This document shows positions 22,076-28,696 of a stretch of DNA of 64,000 bases, piece after piece (position 1 is the stretch's first letter; each line of letters opens with the position of its first letter). This DNA is from Nocardioides oceani. GTDB lineage: Bacteria; Actinomycetota; Actinomycetes; Propionibacteriales; Nocardioidaceae. The DNA lies in assembly GCF_030412965.1 (NCBI RefSeq), contig NZ_JAUHJQ010000004.1, forward strand, positions 285,580-349,579, in the 5' to 3' direction. Position numbers and translations under genes: made by a program. The notes under the pieces are model-generated. The model saw only the letters and a program-made list of their open reading frames with translations, ran no database searches and was not told the DNA's origin.

Positions 22076-22518
22076 GCGTTGGCCAGTCTTTCCAGGATCG
22101 GGGCGGCCCGGCGCAGGACCGCACGTTCGTGGGGGGTGAGCTCGCGCAGCCGCTGGGCCAACCACTCGTCGCGGCGCCGGCGATCGGCGAGGACGGTGGC
22201 GCGGCCCTTCTCGGACAGCTCCACCACGACCTGGCGGCCGTCGGTCTCGTGCGGGCGCCGCGTGACGTAGCCGCGCTCCTCGAGGCCGTTGACCGTGCGG
22301 GTCATGCTCGGCGGCTGCACCCGCTCGGCGGCGGCGAGCTCGCCGAGGGTGAGGCCGTCCGTGCGGTGCAGGCAGCCGAGGACGCCCATGTGGGCGATCG
22401 ACAGCTCGTTGTCGGGGTGCCGCTCGCTCGCCAGCCGGCGGCGCAGGCGCATCACCGACAGGCGGAGCTCCGACGCCAGGCCGGCGTCGGTGCGGGCGAT
22501 CTTCTCCACGGTGGGCAT
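22072..22518 (-). CDS. MarR family transcriptional regulator
   Basis: A 148-aa winged-helix regulator. The DNA-binding core is LTLGELAAAERVQPPSMTRTVNGLEERGYVTRRPHETDGRQVVVELSEKG, with the wing at DGRQ. It sits directly upstream of, and overlaps, the MFS gene. The ATG at 22518 follows a -10-like TAGGCT by 6 nt, so the transcript is probably leaderless. A palindrome covers that -10, suggesting autorepression. Confidence 0.92.
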   Translation of the reverse strand: MPTVEKIARTDAGLASELRLSVMRLRRRLASERHPDNELSIAHMGVLGCLHRTDGLTLGELAAAERVQPPSMTRTVNGLEERGYVTRRPHETDGRQVVVELSEKGRATVLADRRRRDEWLAQRLRELTPHERAVLRRAAPILERLANA

Positions 22519-22521
22519 GTC

Positions 22522-22549
22522 GTTAGCCTAACTCATTACTCACGCTAAC
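22522..22549. promoter_or_regulatory. Candidate MarR operator over the marR -10 element
   Basis: GTTAGCCTAAC (22522-22532) is an 11-bp palindrome lying right over the -10 hexamer TAGGCT (22525-22530, minus strand). A further GCTAAC half-site at 22544-22549 forms an inverted pair with GTTAGC. The AT-rich island in a very GC-rich background and its position argue for binding of the adjacent MarR protein, which is an inference. Confidence 0.6.
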
Positions 22550-22560
22550 TATTCCACCGA

Positions 22561-22597
22561 CGAGAGGCCCTCCCCCGGTACGGGAGAGGGCCTCTCG
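22561..22597 (-). terminator. Terminator of the purine permease gene
   Basis: A 12-bp perfect stem CGAGAGGCCCTC/GAGGGCCTCTCG with extra C/G pairing inside lies 30 bp past the permease stop codon on the transcribed strand. It separates the permease from marR, which is transcribed in the same direction. Confidence 0.7.
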
Positions 22598-22626
22598 TGC
22601 CTCCCGGCGCCGGCCGGTGTGGCTGC

Positions 22627-24063
22627 TCAGGTGAGCCAGTCGGTCAGCGGGTCGATGGCGAAGTAGATGACGAACAGCAGGCCGACCACCGCCATCAGCG
22701 GGTGGATGTCGCGGGTCCTGCCCACGACGAGCTTGATGAGCAGGAAGGCCAGGAACCCCGCGCCGATGCCCGCGGTGATCGAGTAGGTGAAGGGCATCAG
22801 CACGATGGTGAGGAACGCCGGGATCGCGATCTCCGGGTCCGCCCAGCGGATCTCGGTCACCTGCTGCATCATCAAGAAGCCCACCAGCACGAGCGCCGGC
22901 ACGGCCGCCTCCGACGGGATGACCCGCACGATCGGCGTGAAGAACGTCGCCAGCAGGAACAGCACGCCGGTGACGACCGAGGCCAGGCCGGTGCGCGCGC
23001 CCTCGCCGACGCCGGAGGCCGACTCGATGTAGGAGGTGTTCGACGAGACGCCGGCCAGGCCGCCGGCCGCCGCGGCGACCGAGTCGACGACCAGGATCCG
23101 CTCGGCGTTCGGCGGGACGCCCTCGGCGTCGTTGAGCCCGGCCTCGGCGCCGATGGCGGTCATCGTGCCCATCGTGTCGAAGAAGTCGGCCAGCAGCAGC
23201 GAGAAGACCAGCAGGATCGCGGCCACCACGCCGATCGAGGAGAAGGCGCCGAAGAGCGAGAACTCCCCCAGGGTGCCGAAGTCGGGCACGTCGACGATGC
23301 CGTCGAAGTGGGGCACGGTCAGCGACCAGCCACCGGGGTTCTCGGCCGACCGGCCGCCGAGGTCGAGGATCGCGTCCAGCACGAACGCCAGGACGGTCGC
23401 GGCGACGATCGCGATGAGGATCGCGCCCTTCACGCGGCGTACCCACAGGGCGACGAGGAGCAGCAGGCCGACGACGAAGACGAGGACCGGCCAGCCCTCG
23501 AGCTGCCCGCCGGTGCCGAGCTGGACCGGGACGGTGCTGTTGCTGGCGTCGGGGATGCGGCTGACGAAGCCGGCGTCGACGAAGCCGATGAGGGCGATGA
23601 ACAGGCCGATGCCGACGCTGATCGCGACCTTGAGCTGGGTCGGGACGGCGTGGAAGACCGCCTGCCGGAAGCCGGTGAGCACCAGCACGAGGATCACGAG
23701 GCCCTCGAGGACGACCAGGCCCATCGCGTCGGCCCAGGTCGACTGCGTCGCGATCGCCACCGCCACGAAGGCGTTGAGGCCGAGGCCGGCGGCGAGCGCC
23801 AGCGGGAAGTTCGCGACGGCGCCCATGAGGATGGTCAGCACGCCGGCCACCAGGGCCGTGCCGGCCGCGATCGCCGGGAGGTTGGAGCCGTCGCCGGCGC
23901 CGCCGGCGAGGAAGTTCCCCTCGGAGTCGGGGATGTAGCCGAGGATGAGCGGGTTCAGGACGATGATGTAGGCCATCGTCAGGAAGGTCACGACGCCGCC
24001 GCGGACCTCCTGGCCGATCGTCGAACCGCGCTCGCTGATGCGGAAGTAGGAGTCGATGCTCAC
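22627..24063 (-). CDS. NCS2 family permease, AzgA type (adenine/guanine/hypoxanthine)
   Basis: A 478-aa purine:proton symporter of the AzgA branch. The N-terminus FRISERGSTIGQEVRGGVVTFLTMAYIIVLNPLIL and the motifs GLGLNAFVAVAIA and FFDTMGTMTAIGAEAGL are typical of this branch. It is somewhat longer than the classical 430-450 aa, with an extra segment near residues 255-285. It starts at GTG 24063. It is transcribed divergently from the DUF2530 gene, with 48 bp between starts. Confidence 0.9.
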   Translation of the reverse strand: MSIDSYFRISERGSTIGQEVRGGVVTFLTMAYIIVLNPLILGYIPDSEGNFLAGGAGDGSNLPAIAAGTALVAGVLTILMGAVANFPLALAAGLGLNAFVAVAIATQSTWADAMGLVVLEGLVILVLVLTGFRQAVFHAVPTQLKVAISVGIGLFIALIGFVDAGFVSRIPDASNSTVPVQLGTGGQLEGWPVLVFVVGLLLLVALWVRRVKGAILIAIVAATVLAFVLDAILDLGGRSAENPGGWSLTVPHFDGIVDVPDFGTLGEFSLFGAFSSIGVVAAILLVFSLLLADFFDTMGTMTAIGAEAGLNDAEGVPPNAERILVVDSVAAAAGGLAGVSSNTSYIESASGVGEGARTGLASVVTGVLFLLATFFTPIVRVIPSEAAVPALVLVGFLMMQQVTEIRWADPEIAIPAFLTIVLMPFTYSITAGIGAGFLAFLLIKLVVGRTRDIHPLMAVVGLLFVIYFAIDPLTDWLT

Positions 24064-24098
24064 GGGCGGTCAGCATGTCAGAACCGGCGGGCCCCGAG

Positions 24099-24104
24099 TA
24101 CGTT
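24099..24104 (+). promoter_or_regulatory. -10 element for leaderless DUF2530 gene
   Basis: TACGTT ends 7 nt before the GTG at 24112. With transcription starting at or next to the GTG, the mRNA would have no leader, and no Shine-Dalgarno site is present. Confidence 0.5.
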
Positions 24105-24111
24105 GTCTCGC

Positions 24112-24405
24112 GTGGAGCTCCGCGACGACCAGCCGACGCAGCACGAGTTCGGCAAGCGCACCTTCCTCGTCGCCGACGTCGCCCCGCTGGACGTCGACGG
24201 CGTCCGCACGGTCGAGGTCGGCGTGGCCCTGTGGCTCGTCGGCTTCCTCGCCCTGCTCCCCTTCTACGGCCGGCTCGCCGACGAGGGCCGCACCTGGTGG
24301 CTGTGGACCTGCCTGGCGGGCTTCGGGCTGGGCCTGTTCGGCCTGGAGTACTGCCGCCGCCGGCGCCGTGCACGGCTCGCCCGCGACGAGCAGCGGGATG
24401 GCTGA
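24112..24405 (+). CDS. DUF2530 domain-containing small membrane protein
   Basis: A 97-aa protein with two membrane helices (about residues 34-52 and 63-80), a short loop between them and a strongly basic C-terminus (CRRRRRARLARDEQRDG). This matches the actinobacterial DUF2530 family, whose function is unknown. The GTG at 24112 gives ELRDDQPTQHEFGKR and fits a leaderless promoter. It overlaps the following methyltransferase gene by 8 nt. Confidence 0.75.
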   Translation: MELRDDQPTQHEFGKRTFLVADVAPLDVDGVRTVEVGVALWLVGFLALLPFYGRLADEGRTWWLWTCLAGFGLGLFGLEYCRRRRRARLARDEQRDG

Positions 24406-25006
24406 GGCGCCGCCGCCCACCCGCTGGGCCGCGGCCGGTCCGGCGCGCGGCGGGTACGCCGAGAACTTCGCGCGCCTGGTCGCCTCCGGCGCCGACGTCG
24501 ACGGGGAGGCCCGGCTGGCCGACGCGCTGCTGCCCCGCGGCGCCCGCGTGCTCGACGTCGGCTCCGGCATGGGCCGGGTCGCCGCCGCTCTGGCCGCGCG
24601 CGGGCACGACGTGGTCGCCGTCGAGCCCGACCCCGACCTCGTGGCCCAGTCGCGGCGTACCTATCCCGACCTGGAGGTGCTCGAGGCCGACGTCCTGGCC
24701 GTGTCGGCCGACGACGTCGGCACCTTCGACCTCGTGGTGTGCGTCGGCAACGTGCTGGTCTTCCTCGCCGAGGGCACCGAGCGGCCGGTCCTCGAGCGGC
24801 TGCGGTCGCTGCTGCGGCCCGGCGGGCGGGTGCTCGCCGGCTTCCACCTGCGGGGCGCTCCGCCGGCCGCGCGGCGCTACTCCCCCGAGGCCTTCATCGT
24901 CGACGCCGAGGCGGCCGGGCTCCGGGTGGACCTGCGGGCGGGCAGCTACGAGCTGCACCCACCGACCGACGCGTACGCCGTGTGGCTGCTCTCGGCGGCC
25001 GGCTGA
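24398..25006 (+). CDS. Class I SAM-dependent methyltransferase
   Basis: A 202-aa Rossmann-fold methyltransferase. Motif I is RVLDVGSGMGRVAAALAARG, then VVAVEPDPDLV, VLEADV and FDLVVCVGNVLVFL, followed by RSLLRPGGRVLAGFH. The acceptor is unknown. The ATG at 24398 lies inside the end of the DUF2530 gene (8-nt overlap), so translation is coupled. It converges on the DUF3027 gene with 9 bp between stops. Confidence 0.88.
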   Translation: MAEAPPPTRWAAAGPARGGYAENFARLVASGADVDGEARLADALLPRGARVLDVGSGMGRVAAALAARGHDVVAVEPDPDLVAQSRRTYPDLEVLEADVLAVSADDVGTFDLVVCVGNVLVFLAEGTERPVLERLRSLLRPGGRVLAGFHLRGAPPAARRYSPEAFIVDAEAAGLRVDLRAGSYELHPPTDAYAVWLLSAAG

Positions 25007-25015
25007 CCGCGAGGC

Positions 25016-25792
25016 TCAGAAGCGCTCGAGGTCGTCGGGGTTGATGGTGTCGATGACCGGCTCGGGCAGCGGCTGGGGCTCGTGCTTCTTGGCCAGCCGC
25101 ACCTCGGAGTGCGCACCGCAGCCGTGGTCGAAGGAGACGACCCGGCCGTCGTCGTTGGCGTCGCCATTGGCGCAGACGCCGAACATCTCCGAGAGCGGGC
25201 CGTTGATGCGGAGCAGGAAGCCGCAGGTCGTGCACGAGTCCGGCGCGGCCTGGGCCAGCGGGGAGGACGGGCCCTGGTCGCCGTCGTACCACCGCTGCGC
25301 GGCGGCGTCGCGGCCCTCCGGAGAGAGCGTGCGGACCCGGCCGAGGCCGAGCTCCTGGGCCACCTGGCGGACCTGGGCGCGGTCGTCGGCGTCGAGGGGG
25401 TCGTCGCCGTACGCGTAGGTGGGCACGAGCCGCGGGTCGTCTTCCTCCACGGGGAGGAGGTCGCCGGGGCCGAGGTCACCGGGCTGGATGCGCTCGCGGT
25501 AGGGCACCCACGGCGGCGCGACGATCGCGCCCTCGCCGGGGATGAGGACGACCTCGTCGACGGTGACGTGCTTCTGGCGGGACGCCCGGGTGACCGTCAC
25601 CGACCAGCGCCAGCCGCGGTAGCCCGCGCGCTCGCAGGTGAACAGGTGGGTGACCAGCCGCTCGCCCTCGACCACGTGGCCGAGGTGCTCGCCGACGTCC
25701 GCGGCGCCGACCTCCTCCAGGAGGGCGGCGCGGGCGACGTCGACCGCCGCCACGGCGGCGGAGTCGGGCTTGGCGCGCACGAGAGTCGTCAC
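25016..25792 (-). CDS. DUF3027 domain-containing protein
   Basis: A 258-aa protein of the actinobacterial DUF3027 family, function unknown. The N-terminal half is helical with VARAALLEEVGAADVGEHLGHV and WRWSVTVTRASR. The C-terminal region holds four cysteines in a zinc-ribbon-like arrangement (CTTCGF...GVCANG...HGCGAHSE). The GTG at 25792 is preceded by CACACT and 6 nt, fitting a leaderless start. The frame runs further upstream without support. Confidence 0.8.
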   Translation of the reverse strand: MTTLVRAKPDSAAVAAVDVARAALLEEVGAADVGEHLGHVVEGERLVTHLFTCERAGYRGWRWSVTVTRASRQKHVTVDEVVLIPGEGAIVAPPWVPYRERIQPGDLGPGDLLPVEEDDPRLVPTYAYGDDPLDADDRAQVRQVAQELGLGRVRTLSPEGRDAAAQRWYDGDQGPSSPLAQAAPDSCTTCGFLLRINGPLSEMFGVCANGDANDDGRVVSFDHGCGAHSEVRLAKKHEPQPLPEPVIDTINPDDLERF

Positions 25793-25798
25793 GACGGA

Positions 25799-25804
25799 AG
25801 TGTG
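25799..25804 (-). promoter_or_regulatory. -10 element for leaderless DUF3027 gene
   Basis: On the minus strand CACACT ends exactly 6 nt before the GTG at 25792. The same hexamer at the same spacing precedes the HD-hydrolase gene at 48518. Confidence 0.45.
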
Positions 25805-25869
25805 ACTGATCCCCCGCCCCGTCGCCATCTCGGGGCGGGTGTCGGCGCCGGCCCCAGCGGGGCGCACGG

Positions 25870-25875
25870 CAGGAT
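25870..25875 (+). promoter_or_regulatory. -10 element for leaderless MFS gene
   Basis: CAGGAT, a common actinobacterial -10, ends exactly 6 nt before the ATG at 25882. This supports ATG 25882 over the in-frame GTG at 25876. Confidence 0.5.
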
Positions 25876-25881
25876 GTGCCC

Positions 25882-27450
25882 ATGACGTCCGACCGTCCCG
25901 AGCCCGACCCGGCCCCGGACGGGGACCCGCACGCACGGCCCGGCGGTCGCAACCTCGGCGCCGGTGTGGGCGCCGGTCTCGGCACCGGCGCGCGCGCCAC
26001 GGTCCGCGGAGTGGCCGCGGCCGGCCGCGCGACCGGGCGGGCGAGCCGGTACGTCGGGCGGCAGGCCACCCGCGCGGCGAACGCCGAGGGGGCCGGCGAG
26101 TCGGGCCTCGCCCGGCTCATCCAGATGCACTTCTTCAACACCGCGGGCGACGCCGCGGTCGCGATCTCGCTGGCGGGGTCGCTGTTCTTCCAGGTGCCCT
26201 CGGGCGAGGCGCGCGGCCAGGTCGCGCTGTTCCTCGGGCTCACGATGCTGCCGTTCGCGGTGGTGGCCCCGCTGATCGGACCGTTCCTCGACCGCTTCGC
26301 CCACGGGCGCCGGTGGGCGATCGGCGCGACGATGGCCCTGCGGGCGTTCCTGTGCTGGGCGCTGGCCACCTCGGTGACCGGCGACTCGCCGTGGCTGTTC
26401 GCGGCGGCACTCGGCGTGCTGGTCTCCTCCAAGGCCTACGGCGTCACCCGGGCCGCCGCGGTGCCGCGGCTGCTCCCGGCGGGGTTCACGCTGGTCAAGG
26501 CCAACGGCCGGGTCAGCCTGTCCGGCATCGTCGGCGCGGCGGTCTCCGCCCCGATCGCGGGGCTGGCCTCGCTGGCCGGGCCGGAGTGGAGCCTGCGCTA
26601 CGCGTTCCTGCTGTTCGTGCTCGCGACGGTCTGCGCGATCCGGCTGCCGGCCGCGGTCGACTCCAGCGCCGGCGAGGGCGACCTAATCCTCACCGGCTCC
26701 ACCGAGGCCGAGCCGGGCCGGCGGACCCGCACGCGCATCCCGCCGGCCGTGGCGTTCGCGCTGCGCGCCAACTGCGGGCCGCGGTTCCTGTCGGGCTTCC
26801 TGCTGATGTTCATGGCGTTCCTGCTGCGCGAGAACCCGCCGGACACCTCGCTGTCGGCGGAGGTGATGATCGCGGTCGTCGTGGGCGCGGCCGGTGCCGG
26901 CAACACCGCCGGTGTCGCGGCGGCATCGATGCTGCGGCGGATCAACCCCGCGGTGACGGTGGTGCTGGCGCTCGTCGCCGACCTGGTCGCGGTGCTGCTC
27001 GCGACGCTGTTCTACGGCGTGCTGTGGCTGGCCGTGCTCGGGCTCACCGCCGGTCTCGCGCAGTCGCTGGCGAAGTTCTGCCTCGACTCGACCATCCAGC
27101 GCGACATCCCCTCCCGCGTGCAGGCCAGCGCCTTCGCACGCAGCGACACCACGCTGCAGCTGGCCTGGGTCGTCGGCGGGTTCATCGGCATCGCGCTGCC
27201 GCTCGAGCCCGCACGGCTCGGCCTGGGCGTCGCGGTGGCGGTGCTCGGCGGCTGGACGGCGTACGTCCTGCTCGGCCGCCGGTCGGCCGCCCGCGCCGGC
27301 ACCGCCCGGCCGCCGGAGGACGGCGCGCCCCTCTCCCCCGACTCGACCGCCACACGTGACGACTCGACGGTCAGGGGTGATGACTCGCCGTACGACGACC
27401 TGCCGGACACCCAGCCGATGCCGCGGCTGCGGCGCGACGGGCCGGCCTGA
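25882..27450 (+). CDS. MFS transporter with long cytosolic termini
   Basis: A 522-aa major facilitator with about 12 membrane helices between residues 85 and 470. The Gly/Ala/Arg-rich N-terminal region of about 70 residues and a disordered, acidic, Thr/Ser-rich tail (TRDDSTVRGDDSPYDDLPDTQPMP) extend it beyond a usual MFS protein. The loop GPFLDRFAHGRRWAIG is a degenerate MFS motif A. The substrate is unknown. It converges on the cold-shock gene. Confidence 0.82.
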   Translation: MTSDRPEPDPAPDGDPHARPGGRNLGAGVGAGLGTGARATVRGVAAAGRATGRASRYVGRQATRAANAEGAGESGLARLIQMHFFNTAGDAAVAISLAGSLFFQVPSGEARGQVALFLGLTMLPFAVVAPLIGPFLDRFAHGRRWAIGATMALRAFLCWALATSVTGDSPWLFAAALGVLVSSKAYGVTRAAAVPRLLPAGFTLVKANGRVSLSGIVGAAVSAPIAGLASLAGPEWSLRYAFLLFVLATVCAIRLPAAVDSSAGEGDLILTGSTEAEPGRRTRTRIPPAVAFALRANCGPRFLSGFLLMFMAFLLRENPPDTSLSAEVMIAVVVGAAGAGNTAGVAAASMLRRINPAVTVVLALVADLVAVLLATLFYGVLWLAVLGLTAGLAQSLAKFCLDSTIQRDIPSRVQASAFARSDTTLQLAWVVGGFIGIALPLEPARLGLGVAVAVLGGWTAYVLLGRRSAARAGTARPPEDGAPLSPDSTATRDDSTVRGDDSPYDDLPDTQPMPRLRRDGPA

Positions 27451-27462
27451 CCCGGGAGGGGC

Positions 27463-27858
27463 TCAGAGCTCCAGCTCGTCGGCGAGGGCGCGCAGCAGCT
27501 TGGCGGTCGGGGCGGCGGTGCGCGCGTCGGGGTGCCGACCGTGGCGGTAGGCCTCGCCCGTCTCGTCGAGGAGCCGGATCAGGTCCTCCACGATCGGGAC
27601 CATCTCCTCGGGCCGCTTGCGCCGGGCGGCCTGCTGCTTGCGGGAGACCGAGGCCGGCTTGTCGAGGATGCGGACCTGCAGCGCCTGGTCGCCGCGGCGG
27701 CCCTGGGCGATGCCGAACTCCACGCGCGTGCCCGGCTTGACCGTGGTGATTCCCTCCGGGAGGGCGTCGGCGTGGACGTAGACGTCCGGGCCGTCCTCCT
27801 GGGACAGGAAGCCGAAGCCCTTGCCCGCGTCGAACCACTTCACCTTGCCAGTGGGCAC
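27463..27858 (-). CDS. Cold-shock domain protein with C-terminal extension
   Basis: A 131-aa protein. Residues 1-66 are a CspA-type OB fold with GKVKWFDAGKGFGFL (RNP-1) and DVYVHADAL (RNP-2-like). The second half is a helical, charged extension (SRKQQAARRKRPEEMVPIVEDLIRLL) not found in 67-aa Csp proteins but usual in a larger actinobacterial form. It probably acts as an RNA-binding chaperone. Start GTG 27858, preceded by a weak AGG. Confidence 0.9.
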   Translation of the reverse strand: MPTGKVKWFDAGKGFGFLSQEDGPDVYVHADALPEGITTVKPGTRVEFGIAQGRRGDQALQVRILDKPASVSRKQQAARRKRPEEMVPIVEDLIRLLDETGEAYRHGRHPDARTAAPTAKLLRALADELEL

Positions 27859-27961
27859 GGCCTGACCTCTTCTGCTCGCTGCGCGCCGGCGACCTGCCGG
27901 GCGACGGCACAGCCTACGAGGGGCGCCAAGCCCCGGGCCACCGGTATGAGAGGGCGTGGGA

Positions 27962-28597
27962 TCAGCGCTCGGCGAGGTGCCCGTCGAGCCAGGCGGGGAA
28001 CTGCGTGAGGCTCTCCAGGACCACGTGCGTGCCGGCGTCGAGCAGCTCCTCGCGGGTGCAGCCGCCGGTGAGCACCGAGACGCTCAGCACGTCGGCGGCC
28101 AGCGCGCCCTCGACGTCGTGGACGTGGTCGCCGACGTAGATCGAGGCACCCTCGCGGCGCATGACGTCGGCCTTGCCCACGCCCCACACCCAGCCCTCGA
28201 GGTGGTCGACCTCCAGGCCGAGGTGGTCGAGGTGGAGACGCGCGTTCTCGGGGAACTTGCCGGTCACCACGATGGTCCGGCCGCCGCGGCGGCGTACGGC
28301 GTGCAGCGCCTCGCGGGCGCCCTCGAGCAGCGGGACCGACACGATCGCGTGGTCGGGGTAGAGCGCGCGGAACCGGTCGCCCGCGGCGGGGATCGCCTCC
28401 GCCGGCAGGTAGGGCTCGAGCAGCAGGTCCAGCGGCGGTCCGAGCCGGGCGGTCATCTCCTCGACCGGGAAGTCCACGCCGAGCTCCGCGCCCAGCGCGC
28501 GGAGGACCGATCCGAACCCGGGGACGGTGTCGATGAGGGTCATGTCGAGGTCGAAGCCGACCACCAGGCGGGCGGCGGCGGGACGGTCGGCAGGCAC
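27962..28597 (-). CDS. HAD family hydrolase (phosphoglycolate phosphatase-like)
   Basis: A 211-aa haloacid dehalogenase-fold phosphatase. Motif I is GFDLDMTLIDT, motif II TIVVTGK, and motifs III/IV are in GKADVM and IYVGDHVHDVEGA. A helical cap lies between motif I and motif II. The GTG at 28597 follows TACCCT and 6 nt, consistent with a leaderless start. The frame is open far upstream opposite the subtilase gene, but that extension is only antisense to it. The substrate is unknown. Confidence 0.85.
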   Translation of the reverse strand: MPADRPAAARLVVGFDLDMTLIDTVPGFGSVLRALGAELGVDFPVEEMTARLGPPLDLLLEPYLPAEAIPAAGDRFRALYPDHAIVSVPLLEGAREALHAVRRRGGRTIVVTGKFPENARLHLDHLGLEVDHLEGWVWGVGKADVMRREGASIYVGDHVHDVEGALAADVLSVSVLTGGCTREELLDAGTHVVLESLTQFPAWLDGHLAER

Positions 28598-28603
28598 CCG
28601 GCG

Positions 28604-28609
28604 AGGGTA
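28604..28609 (-). promoter_or_regulatory. -10 element for leaderless HAD gene
   Basis: On the minus strand TACCCT ends 6 nt before the GTG at 28597, and it fixes the start of the HAD protein. Confidence 0.5.
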
Positions 28610-28696
28610 GTCGGCGGACGGGCGTCCCACGGTTCCCTGCCCGCGGCGGGGGGACGTGGGCCACAATGGACGACTCCTGGGACGGAAGGGGCACCA

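Noticed and set aside
22523..24958. An 811-codon minus-strand open frame across the purine permease
   Set aside because: It is out of frame with the clear AzgA protein and shows only Arg/Pro/Gly-rich shadow sequence.
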